From Pseudomonas koreensis (lineage in GTDB: Bacteria > Pseudomonadota > Gammaproteobacteria > Pseudomonadales > Pseudomonadaceae): a DNA stretch of 64,000 nucleotides. The notes beneath the pieces were generated by a model. It did no database searches. It worked only from the letters and a program-made list of their open reading frames with translations, and was not told where the DNA came from. Of this stretch, positions 38,601-46,200 are shown piece after piece. The translations under genes and the position numbers were made by a program. The DNA lies in the NCBI RefSeq assembly GCF_025447595.1, contig NZ_JAOEJU010000010.1:124001-188000 (forward strand), written 5' to 3'. Every line of letters starts with the position of its first letter. The first letter of the stretch is position 1.

Positions 38601-40230
38601 TATCGAGTTGCGCGTAAGTCAGCACCTCCTCGCCAATGATCAGCGCGGTGGCGTCGGGCAACTGCTGCGCCTGCGAGGCAAAGCGCTGATGCACGCAGCC
38701 GGCCTGCGCGCTGTGATCGGCCTTGCGGAACCAGTCCTGTAGCAGCACGTCATGTTCTGCGTTTTCCAGCAACGGCAATTCGCCGATCCGCCGGGTTGGC
38801 GCGGCGACTATACCTTGCAGCAGGTTCTGCCAGTGACGCGCCAGTCGCTCGACGGTTTGCGGCTTGAACAGGTCGGTGGCGTAGGTCAGTTCGGCCGCAA
38901 AGCCATCGCCGGACTCGTAGGTGTTCAGGGTCAGGTCGAACTGTGCGGTACGACCCTCCCAGGCCACGTCTTCGACGCTCAGTTGCGGCAACTGCGTCTG
39001 ACCGGCCTGATCGCGGCTGCTCTGGTGGTTGTACATCACCTGGAACACCGGGCTGTGACTCAGGCTGCGTTCTGGTTGCAGGGCTTCGATCAATTGCTCG
39101 AACGGCAGATCCTGATGGGCCTGGGCGGCCATGGCCGATTGCTTGACCTGCGCCAGCAACTGATTGAACGGCAGTTGCCCGCTCACCTCGGCATTCAGAA
39201 CCTGAGTGTTGACGAAGAATCCGATCAGGCCTTCGGTTTCCACCCGGTTACGGTTGGCGGTCGGTACGCCGACGCGGATCTGCGACTGGCCGCTGTAGCG
39301 GTGCAGCAAGGCCTGAAACGACGCCAGCAACACCATGAACAGACTCGCGCCTTCGCGCTGGGCCAATTGCTTGAGAGCATCGCCGAGCCCGGCGGGCAGG
39401 CTCAGTTGCAGCCGTGCACCGCGCAGGTTTTGCACGGCCGGACGCGGGAAATCGATCGGCAGTTCCAGCACCGGCTGCTCGCCGTCCAGAGTCTTCACCC
39501 AATAGGCGAGTTGCCGTTCGCGCTCTCCCGCTTCCAGCCAGTGGCGCTGCCAGATCGCGTAGTCGGCGTATTGCACCTCGAGCGCCGGCAGGCTCAACGA
39601 CTCGCCCGCCGTGTCGGCGGCGTAATGCTGGATCAGCTCGTTCACCAGCACCTTGATCGACCAGCCATCGGAGATGATGTGGTGCTGGATCAGCACCAGC
39701 ACATGATCGTCGTCCGCCACTTTCAGCAGCGACACCCGCAACAACGGACCCTGCTGGAGGTTGAACGGGCGGGCGGTCTCGCTTTCGACGAAAGCCTTGA
39801 TGTTCGCCTCCACCGCGTCGCCGTCGATGCCCGCAGGCAGCGACTCGACAGCAATGGTCAGCGCCATCTGCGGGTGAATCACCTGGCAGAAACTTTCGCC
39901 CTGCTCGACGAACGTGGTGCGCAGGCTTTCATGGCGCGCCACCACGGCATTGAAGCTGCGCTCCAGCGCCGCCACATCCAGCCGGCCCTTGAGGCGCAAA
40001 GCACTGGGAATGTGATACGCGGTGCTGTGCGGGTCCATCTGCCACAGGAACAACTGGCGTTCCTGGGCGTAGGACAGCGGGATCGCCTCGAAGCTTGAGC
40101 GAGTCTCTGGAATCGGCAGGTTGGCCGGCGAGACGCCCTCTTCGAGCATCTTTTCCAGGTAGAGCTTACGTTTGTCCAGCGGCAGAGTGATAAAGCGCTT
40201 GGCAATCCTCAAAGCAACACTCGTGTCCAT
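26686..40230 (-). CDS. pvdJ: Pyoverdine side-chain synthetase PvdJ-like: C-A-T, C-A-T-E, C-A-T, C, fused aspartate beta-hydroxylase
   Basis: This 4514-aa NRPS contains three full modules and the front of a fourth. Module 1 has HHIISDGWS near 186, an A3 motif near 665 and code DILQLGLIW(K) = Gly. Module 2 has HHIVSDGWS near 1243, code DFWNVGMVH(K) = Thr, a carrier with GGDSI near 2127 and an epimerase with HHLAVDGVSW near 2314, giving D-Thr or D-allo-Thr. Module 3 has HHILMDGWS near 2782 and code DLWNNALTY(K), a small residue (Ala or Gly). A fourth condensation domain has an intact HHIISDGWS near 3835. It is followed not by an A domain but by a TauD-family Fe(II)/2-oxoglutarate hydroxylase (about 4180-4490) with ligands His4275, Glu4277 and His4469. 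The next gene carries the Asp A and T domains. The start overlaps the pvdI stop by one base. The name pvdJ is positional. Confidence 0.93.
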   Translation of the reverse strand: MDTSVALRIAKRFITLPLDKRKLYLEKMLEEGVSPANLPIPETRSSFEAIPLSYAQERQLFLWQMDPHSTAYHIPSALRLKGRLDVAALERSFNAVVARHESLRTTFVEQGESFCQVIHPQMALTIAVESLPAGIDGDAVEANIKAFVESETARPFNLQQGPLLRVSLLKVADDDHVLVLIQHHIISDGWSIKVLVNELIQHYAADTAGESLSLPALEVQYADYAIWQRHWLEAGERERQLAYWVKTLDGEQPVLELPIDFPRPAVQNLRGARLQLSLPAGLGDALKQLAQREGASLFMVLLASFQALLHRYSGQSQIRVGVPTANRNRVETEGLIGFFVNTQVLNAEVSGQLPFNQLLAQVKQSAMAAQAHQDLPFEQLIEALQPERSLSHSPVFQVMYNHQSSRDQAGQTQLPQLSVEDVAWEGRTAQFDLTLNTYESGDGFAAELTYATDLFKPQTVERLARHWQNLLQGIVAAPTRRIGELPLLENAEHDVLLQDWFRKADHSAQAGCVHQRFASQAQQLPDATALIIGEEVLTYAQLDSRANQLAHKLIETGVGPDRLVGIAVERSAEMIVGLLAILKAGGAYVPLDPAYPEDRLAYMIEDSGLQLLLTQSPLLAQLPIPAGVQTLLLDQPQDWLAAYPQTAPEVAVDGEHLAYTIYTSGSTGKPKGVMVRHAALSNFVTSMVEQPGIAAADRMLSLTTFSFDIFGLEIYGPLLAGACVVLTGKDVHQDPQAVLELIERHAVSTLQATPSTWRMLLDHEHAAILTGRTFLCGGEALSQELARRMLALTPQVWNLYGPTETTIWSAQHALSADNSRPFLGTPVDNTALYILGSDLELNPLGAPGELLIGGDGLARGYFQRPSLTAERFVPDPFSKNGERLYRTGDLTRYRAEGVIEYIGRIDHQVKIRGFRIELGEIEARLLALDSVRETVVVAQDGPTGPQLVGYVVPASSEVLDVEGEATLRAALKASLKAELPEYMVPAHLLFLAQLPLTPNGKVDRKALPAPDASQLQLTYVAPQTATQHTVAEIWQTVLKLDRVGLSDNFFELGGHSLLVTQVVSRVSQALNVQVPLRTLFEHSTLEDFVAALGVEQAHQEPPIVPLSRLQPLALSYAQERQWFLWQLEPTSTAYHVPSALRLRGELDLPALQRSFETLIARHESLRTCFVEQQGQTLQVIQSQGALDLQVQNVAADLDDAALQALVAEETLHLFNLQQGPLLRVKLLRLAVDDHALVITLHHIVSDGWSMSVMVNELIALYAAYSQGREAELPTLPVQYADYAVWQRQWMDAGERERQLNYWTAQLGDGDQPLLELPTDRPRPPEQSYRGARQDIALSLELASALKQVAQRENVTLFALLLASFQTLLHRYSGQADIRVGVPVANRNRVETEGLIGFFVNTQVLKAEFDSQQSFRSLLQQVKNTVLGAQAHQDLPFEQLVDALQPERSLSHSPLFQVLHNHQSQARQAEGATRLPKIAIEGLNWASNTAQFDLTLNTFESTDNVWAELTYATDLFDGETITRLSGHWLNLLNGIVADAGQRIADLPLHDAAEYQATLLQWNPATVDFPSARCLHTLIEAQAERAPQAVAVTYGEQVLSYGELNSRANQLAHKLIDSGVGPDVRVGLAVERSLDMLVGLLAILKAGGAYVPLDPSYPEERLAYMIGDSGIGLLLTQSHLLGRLPVPDSVRSLMLDQDRDGLESYSDANPQVNMSPDNLAYVIYTSGSTGQPKGTLLAHRNVLRLFEATDAWFDFGPQDVWSLFHSYAFDFSVWEIFGALLYGGKLVVVPYETSRSPEDFFGLLCREGITVLNQTPSAFKQLMQVACAPEHAAMQPSLRYVVFGGEALEVKSLRPWFERFGDQAPQLINMYGITETTVHVTWRPISLADLQRDASSPIGEPIPDLSWYLLDGDLNPVAKGCIGELYVGRAGLARGYLNRPDLTTLRFIPDPFAADGGRLYRTGDLARYRADGVIEYIGRIDHQVKIRGFRIELGEIEAQLLEQSAVRQAVVLAQPGLSGQQLVAYLVPSDAEVLQASSLEQAEWRDRVRAELKENLPDHMIPAHLLLLEQLPLTANGKLNRNALPSPDASQAQQAYQAPQSEMEQRLAEIWQDVLKLPQVGLNDNFFELGGDSIISIQVVSRARQAGIRLNPKDLFQHQTVQRLALVAQVDDGESAIDQQAVTGAALLLPIQQQFFEDEIPERHHWNQSVLLKPTQVLDAEKLEQVLQALVVHHDALRLSFSLNGNVWQAEHRAVADIPQGLLWQEDVTDVDGLEALGNRAQRSLDLQNGPLLRGVLANLADGTQRLQLVIHHLAVDGVSWRILLEDLQSAYQQAISGQALSLPAKTSAFKDWSEHLQRYANGPALQEELAYWQACLSDVSTDLPCKRLDASQHNRLAKTVQTRLGAELTRQLLQEAPAAYRTQVNDLLLTALARVIGRWNGQSSTLIQLEGHGREELFDGVDLTRTVGWFTSLFPVRLTPSELPGDSIKQIKEQLRSIPNKGIGFGALRHLGDADAQSSLKALPTPRITFNYLGQFDGSFEADDGALFTPTPENAGLDQSPDAPLGNWLTLNGQVYGGELRVGWTFSSERFDSSTIERLAQDYADELAALIGHCLTPGSEGLTPSDFPLAGVTQAQLDTLTIPAREVQDLYPLSPMQQGMLFHSLFEQQAGDYINQMCVAVEGLQVERFRDAWQAALDAHDVLRSGFVWEGEFTRPLQVVHKDLPVPFTVLDWRERSDLDQALSELEQAQRVQGFDLRNAPLLRLVVVQVAAARYHLIYTSHHILMDGWSNSQLLGEVLQRYHGVAPVAGAGRYRDYIEWLAQQDAQVTEHFWKGQLADFDAPTYLADSLPRTDDSTVTGQGEYLLTLDAMTTADLNRVARAQKVTVNTVVQAAWLLLLQRYTGQSTVSFGATVSGRPAQLSGVEGQIGLFINTLPVIASPRAEQPLSEWLQQVQAQNLLLREQEHTPLFDIQRWAGQGGEALFDNILVFENYPIAEALQQAESQDLKFGEADRYEQTSYPLTLMVNLDEQMTVHFGYQNNRFAADNVVKLASQLQQLLMQMSVGADRCLGELNLLEDAEQQRMLHDWNRIDSANVDALCIHQMIDLQVAAQPDALAVTFARQAFSYREIDARANRLAHRLIESGVGPEVRVGVAMQRSDSLLVALLAVLKAGGAYVPLDPDYPSDRVAYMLEDSRARVLLTETEVAAQLNVGGDTQVLRVDQLDLTAYGSQAPATAVTADNLAYVIYTSGSTGKPKGVSITHRNVQALIDWSKRVYSRDDIQGVLASTSVCFDLSVWELFVTLANGGSLIIARNALELPNLPARDQVRLINTVPSAINALQDAGDIPSSVRIINLAGEPLKQSLVDTLYRQASIAHVYDLYGPSEDTTYSTWTRREAGGQANIGRPLTGTASYLLGADLQPAPLGVAAELYLAGAGVTRGYLGRAAMTAEKFVPNPFASNGERLYRTGDLTRYQADGTLQYVGRIDHQVKIRGFRIELGEIEARLMQVPGVQQSLVIAQPGAVSAQLVAYVVYDDPAVVGGDSTAQGVLRDDLKARLKEHLPDYMIPAHVLFLASLPLTPNGKIDRKALPGVEAGAASGEFVAPVGALEQQIATIWQNVLELDRVGREDHFFELGGHSLLATQAISRLRKLGSSHLSLRDLFNHPRLKDLAAWMSQAQEDIGAGSQSVPLKAFGSKQTAPLSLVQRRLWVAEQLSGGSSAYGMPLALRLRGELSVERFVGSFAEVVQRHEVLRTAYSQDDEGDPIAVICEQVEVDFPVIDLSGLSRSAQEEHVAQAALDNARTPIDLEQAPLWRGRILHLSANEHVLLFSMHHIISDGWSMGVLINELVQIYELGKAGDATSLPALEVQYSDFALWQQELEQRGVLGQQAAYWKERLDGYSGQLDLPLDKPRGQSASYDGDAVQFRLTPDLSQALRKLSGEAGVTLYSTLLASFQVLLHRFGGRDDVLVGADVAGREQPELERLIGFFVNVLPLRSRFDAQARFSAFLAGTQDNLLGALEHQDLPLDMIVESCGVPRHKGMNPLVQVLFVMNNLPGRTQSMGGLSVEPLAALQTHSKFDMALFVDEEEGQLLGNWQFATTLFGHERIQYLVKAWIALLEQIVADQDIQLGAISMPVDNRAVATAPTAAPGAKADKLGKFLKRSATPVAKVRPQPVRESLLCAPQPFPLLMEPNEPQLDLVEWIHHNRPLIEQKLAEHAGILFRGFELDGIQGFEAFAEAVQPGLYGQYGDLPKKEGGKNTYRSTPYPERKMILFHNESSHQDRWPRKQMFYCEVAAPIGGATPVVDCRLMYEKLPADLRDKFESKGLLYVRTFTDNLDVSWQHFFKTEDRAEVEARCRAGGIQWRWLDNNELQTRTPGPAVIRHPVTGAKSFFNQVQLHHIYWLEPDVREDLLSMFGLERMPRHVFYGDGTPIEDEVMQRIGDLYEECAVRFDWQKGDVILLDNMLVAHARDPFEGPRKIVVAMGDMYDHSSLERPASTEPNAQDALNTEETGA

Positions 40231-43200
40231 CAGACTTCCTCCATATCGTCAAGCAGGGCTTCCAGCTTGTTCAGTTTCTGTTCGTTGATTGCCCCGCCTC
40301 CTGTATTGAGGTGAGCGACAAAGTCGCTCAGGACAGGGTGCTGGAATAACAACTGCGGCGTCAGCGTCAGGCCCAGTTCGAGGGCGATGCGCGAAACCAC
40401 GTTGACCGCCAGCAGCGAGTGCCCGCCCAGTTCGAAGAAGTGATCGTTCAGACCGACGCGTTCCACGGTGAGCACTTGCTGCCAGATAGCCGCGACCTGT
40501 TGCTCAAGCTCACTCTGCGGCGCGACGTACGCGGCCTGCATCTGGCTGGCATCCACCGCTGGCAGGGCCTTGCGGTCGAGTTTGCCGTTGGGGGTCAGTG
40601 GCAACTGCTCAAGGAACAACAGGTGCGCGGGGATCATGTAGTCAGGTAACGAAGACTTGAGGCCAGTCTTTAGTCCGTCGCGCTGTTGGCGTTGCGCTTC
40701 GCTGTCGTGCAGGTCCAGTGACGGAACCGCGACATACGCCACCAGTTGCGCCCCGCCCTCGACCTCGATGGCCAGCACGGCCGCTTCGCTGACGCCAGGT
40801 TGCGCCAGCAGCCGCGCCTCGATTTCACCCAGTTCGATCCGGAAACCACGGATTTTCACCTGATGGTCGATCCGGCCCATGTACTCAAGCTCGCCGTCCT
40901 CGCGCTGGCGGATCAGGTCACCGGTGCGGTACAGGCGTTCACCGATGCCCGAGAACGGATTGGGCACGAACTTCTCGGCCGTCATCGCCGCTTTGCCCAG
41001 GTAACCGCGCGTGACGCCGGCGCCCGACAGGTACAACTCGGCAGAAACGCCCTGCGGCACGATCTGCAGATCCGCATCGAGCGAGTAGCTGGCGCTGTGA
41101 TCCAGCGTCCGGCCGATACGCGCCTGGCCACCGTCGGTGCGGCGGGTCCAGGTCGAATAAGTGGTGTCTTCCGACGGGCCGTACAGGTCGTAAACGTGCG
41201 CAAGGTTCGGCTGTTGGTACAGCGTGTCCACCAGCGATTGCTTCAGCGGTTCACCAGCGAGGTTGATGATCCGCACGCCCGACGGAATCTGCCCGGCGCG
41301 TTGCAGCGCATTGATTGCCGACGGCACGGTGTTGATCAGGCGCACCTGATCCCGGGCCGGCAGTTGCGGCAACTCCAGCGCGTTGCGGGCGATGATCAGC
41401 GACCCCCCATTGGCGAGAGTCACAAACAGCTCCCACACCGACAGGTCGAAGCACACCGACGTCGAAGCCAATACGCCCTGAATGTCGTCGCGGCTGTAGA
41501 CCTTGGCCGACCAGTCGATCAGCGCCATGACGTTGCGATGGGCAATCGACACGCCCTTCGGTTGACCGGTGGAACCGGAGGTGTAGATCACGTAGGCGAG
41601 GTTGTCCGGGGCCACGGCGGTTTGCGGGGCGTGAGTCGGATAAGCTTCCAGAGCCACTTGATCCAGCAGCACCACTCGGGTTTCGGTCGGCACGATCAGG
41701 GTCGCGGCGACGGCCTGTTCGGTCAGCAATACCCGCGCACGGCTGTCTTCGAGCATGTAGGCCACGCGGTCAGCCGGGTAATCCGGGTCGAGCGGCACGT
41801 AGGCACCGCCAGCCTTGAGTACCGCCAGCAACGCGACGAGCAACTGCTCGGAACGCGGCATGGCCACACCCACTCGCACCTCCGGACCGACCCCGAGCTC
41901 GATCAACTTGTGCGCCAGGCGGTTGGCCAGGGTATCCAGTTCGGCGTAAGTCAGACGGGTGTCGGCGAAAGTCACGGCCAGGGCATCCGGCTGGGTGGCG
42001 ACCTGACGGTCGATGCCCTGGTGGATGCACAGCTCGGTGACGAAGTCGGTTCTGGCCGGCTGCCGATCCTGTGCATTCAGGCTCAGTTCACTGAGCGAAC
42101 GTTCACCGGCCTCGGTCATCTGGCCGAGCAGGCGCTGCAAGTGCTCGCCCAGTTGCGCCACGCTCGCCTGGGCGAAGCTGTCGTGCTGGAAGCTGAAATG
42201 CACCGACAGTTGTGCGCCCATGTTCACCAGCAGGGTCAGCGGATAGTTGGTCTGCTCCTGATTGGCCACCGTACCGAAGCGCAGGCCTTGCGGCGCGCCG
42301 CGTTCCAGCGCTTCGGCAATCGGGTAGTTCTCGAACACCATCAGGCTGTCGAACAAGGCGTCACCGCCCTGCCCGGCCCAGCTTTGAATCTGCGCCAGCG
42401 GCGTGTGTTCGAACTCGCGCAGCGCCAGGTTCTGCGCCTGCACGCTTTGCAGCCAGCCGGTCAGGCTCTGATCCGCGCGCGGCTCGGCAATCACCGGCAA
42501 GGTGTTGATGAACAGCCCGATCTGCTGCTCGGCCCCCGGCAGGTCTGCCGGACGTCCGGCGACGGTGGCGCCGAACGCCACGCATTGTTTGCCGGTGTAA
42601 CGCTGCAACAGCAACAGCCACGCGGCTTGCACCACGGTGTTGACGGTGACTTTCGAGGCCCGGGCGAATTCGCTCAGACGACGGGTCAGATCCACATCCA
42701 GCACTTGGTAATGATCGCCGTAACCAACGCTCGGCAGACCACCAACCGGACGTGCAATCGCATCGCTCAGGCGCGTCGGCTCCTGCAGGTTGTTCAATGC
42801 CGCCTGCCAGTAAGCCTCGGATGCAGTCGCATCCTGACGCTGTAGCCAGGCGATGTAATCGCGATAGCGACCGGTCGGGCGCGGCACGTGCTCGCCGCTG
42901 TAGTGTTGCAACACTTCGCCAAGCAACTGCGCGCTGCTCCAGCCGTCCATCAGGATGTGATGGTTGGTGTAGATCAGGTGGTGACGATCCGTCGCCGTTT
43001 TCACCAACACCAGTCGCAACAGCGGCGCACTGTTCAGGTCCAGACCCAGGGCGCGTTCCTCATCGGCCAGGGTTTGCAACGCGCGGTCCAGATCGGCGCG
43101 GGCGCTCCAGTCGAGGACGCTGAACGGCACCTCGACCTGACGCTGCACCACTTGCACCGGTTGCGGTAAATCGCCCTGCCAGAAGAACCCGGTGCGCAGA

Positions 43201-46200
43201 ATGTCATGGACATCCACCGCCGCTTGCCACGCCGCACGGAAGCGCTGCGGATCGACGCCGTCAACGTCCAGGCGCATCTGGTTGATGTAGTCGCCGTTGC
43301 CGTGTTCGAGCAGTGTGTGGAACAGCATGCCCTGCTGCATCGGCGACAGCGGGTAAATGTCATCGATGCCCTGCGGCTCCAGCAACAGCGCATCGAGCTG
43401 CGCCTGGGACAGTTGCGCCAGCGGGAAGTCCGACGGCGTCACACCACGGTTGGCGGAGTCGCAGCAGTGGCGAATCAGCGCCGTCAGTTCCTGCACATAG
43501 TCATCGGCCAGACGCTGGATGGTCGCGGTGTCGAACATCGCGCCGCTGAAGGTCCAGCTCAGGTCCAGCTCACCGCCGAACACCTTGCCGTTGAGCGCCA
43601 GCGGATTGCCCAGCGGGCCCTGCATATTGACTTCAGCACCGCCAGCTTCAGCGGTCGGCACGAACAAGGCGTCGTCGCCAGCATCGAAACTGCCGTCGAA
43701 CTGGCCCAGGTAGTTGAAGGTCAGGCGCGGTGCCGGCAACGCTTGCAGCGACTGCCGTGCCGCGTCATCGCCCAGATGCGCGAGCGCACCGAAACCGATG
43801 CCTTTGTTGGGGATCGCGCGCAGTTGTTCCTTGATCTGTTTCAGCGATGCGCCCGGTTCGGCGGCCGGCGCAAGACGGGCCGGGAACACACTGGTGAACC
43901 AGCCCACGGTGCGGGTCAGATCGACGCTGTCGAACAGGTCCTCGCGACCGTGACCTTCGAGCAGGACCAGCGCACTGTTGTCACCGGTCCAGCGCGTCAT
44001 CACCCGCGCCAGCGCGGTCAGCAGCAAGTCGTTGACCTGGGTGCGATAGGCCGTCGGCGCTTCCTGCAACAACTGACGGGTGAGAGTTTGGTCCAGTCGG
44101 CTGCGGATGGTCAGCGCCTGATCATGTTGCTGCCCACCGTCCGGATGGTCATACGGCAACGCCGCCGAAGCGCCCTGCAACTGCTGTTGCCAAAAGCCCA
44201 GTTCAGCCTGCAACGCCGGGGTGGCGGCGTAGTCCTGCAACGCGGCCGCCCAGGCTTTGACCGAGCTGGTGCGGGCCGGCAATTGCACGGCGGCACCGGC
44301 AGCGATCTGCCGGTAAACGTTTTGCAGGTCTTCGAACAGAATCCGCCACGACACGCCATCGACCACCAGGTGATGCACGATCAGCAACAGCCGCTGACTG
44401 CCGTCGGCGAGGTTCGCCAGCACCGCGCGGATCAGCGATCCACCGCTCAGTTGCAGGCTGCGTTGCGCTTTCTCGCCCAGCGCTTCGAGGGCGGCGAGGT
44501 CTGCAACGTCGACAGTCCACAGAATCGTTTCGCCGGCCTTGGTGGCGATGTCGCGGTACTGCGCCGACCAGCCTTCGGCCTGTTCAGCGAAGTCCAGACG
44601 CAAACTGTCGTGATGCATCACCAGCGCATCCAGCGCCTGCTCCAGCACTTGAGCGTCCAGTGCCTGGGTTGGCTTGAGCATCACCGACTGGTTCCAGTGG
44701 TGACGGTCAGGAATCGCGTCGGCGAAAAACACCTGGTGAATCGGCAACAGTGCGGTGCTGCCGGTGGCCGGTGCCTGATCGATCAGCGGCAATGCGTCGC
44801 CGGTCTGCACGACCGTGGCCAAGGCCTGAATGGTCTGGTGCTGGAACAAGTCTTTGGGGGTGAAACGAATCCCGGCCTGACGCGCGCGGCTGACCACCTG
44901 AATCGAAATGATCGAGTCGCCGCCCAGTTCGAAGAAGTTGTCGCTGATCCCCACCTGCCCGAGCTTGAGCACCTCCTGCCAGATCGTCGCCAGTTGCTGC
45001 TCCAGCACGCTCTGCGGCGCGACATAGGTCTGCTGCAACTGGCTGACGTCCGGCTTGGGCAGGTTCTTGCGATCGAGCTTGCCGTTCGGCGTCAGCGGCA
45101 TGCGTTCCAGACGCAGCACGTAGGCCGGCACCATGTGGGCCGGCAACGAGGCCTTGAGCTGTGCACGCAGGTCTTCGGTGAAGTCTGCGCGGGTCGAATC
45201 GCCTACCACATAGGCCACCAGCCGCTTGCCACTGCCGGCGCTGCCTTCCTGGGCCACGACCACCGCTTCGCGCACGCCGTCGAGGGCTTGCAGCGCGGCT
45301 TCGACTTCGCCCAGTTCGATACGGAAACCGCGAATTTTTACCTGATTGTCGATGCGATCCAGGTAGTCGAACGTGCCGTCGACGCGCTGGCGAACCAGGT
45401 CACCGGTGCGGTACAGCAGACCGCCGGTGGTGCTGAAAGGGTCGGCGACAAAACGCTCGGCCGTCAGCCCCGGACGGTTCAGATAACCCCGCGCCAGCCC
45501 CGTGCCGCCGAGGTACAACTCACCGGCCATGCCTTGCGGCAGCAGGTTCAGATCGGCGTCGAGCACATAGGCACTGCGGTCACCGATGCGACTGCCGATC
45601 GGCGCGTACGCGGCACCGCACGGCACCTCGCGGCCGGCCTTCCAGATCAGCGGCGTGACCACGGTTTCAGTCGGGCCGTAGCCGTTGATGATGTAGTCCG
45701 GATCGAGTGCGCGTTTGACTCGTTCGAAACTGGCGCTCGGCACCGCATCACCGCCGAAGCAATAGATGCGCACCTTCGGCGGATTGCCCTCGCGCTCGGC
45801 GTGTTCGGCCAGTTGTTGCAGGTACACCGGCGGGAACGCGACCACAGTCACGCCGTGTTCGCGCATGGCGTTGTAGGTCTGCTCCGGGGTCCACAGGCTG
45901 TCGTCGCGGATCAGCAGCGAAGCGCCGTGGGTCAGGCTGGTCAGCCAGCGTTCATGGGCACCGTCGAAGGCGAACGACATGAAGTGGAATTCGCAGTCGC
46001 TGTCGCGCATTTCGTAGCGCTGGCCGATGGCCTGGCAGTGCATTGCCAGCGGGCCGTGAGCGACGCTGACGCCTTTCGGATTGCCGGTGGAACCGGAGGT
46101 GTAAATCACGTAGGCGAGGTTGTGCGGATCGAGCTGCACCGATGGCGCGCTGATCGGCCACTCGCGCAGGTCAAGGCGATCGAGTTCCAGCAGTGGCACC

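Noticed and set aside
32878..38742. Plus-strand open frame of 1954 codons antisense to pvdJ
   Set aside because: Same explanation; the repeated low-complexity segments mirror the repeated NRPS modules on the other strand.
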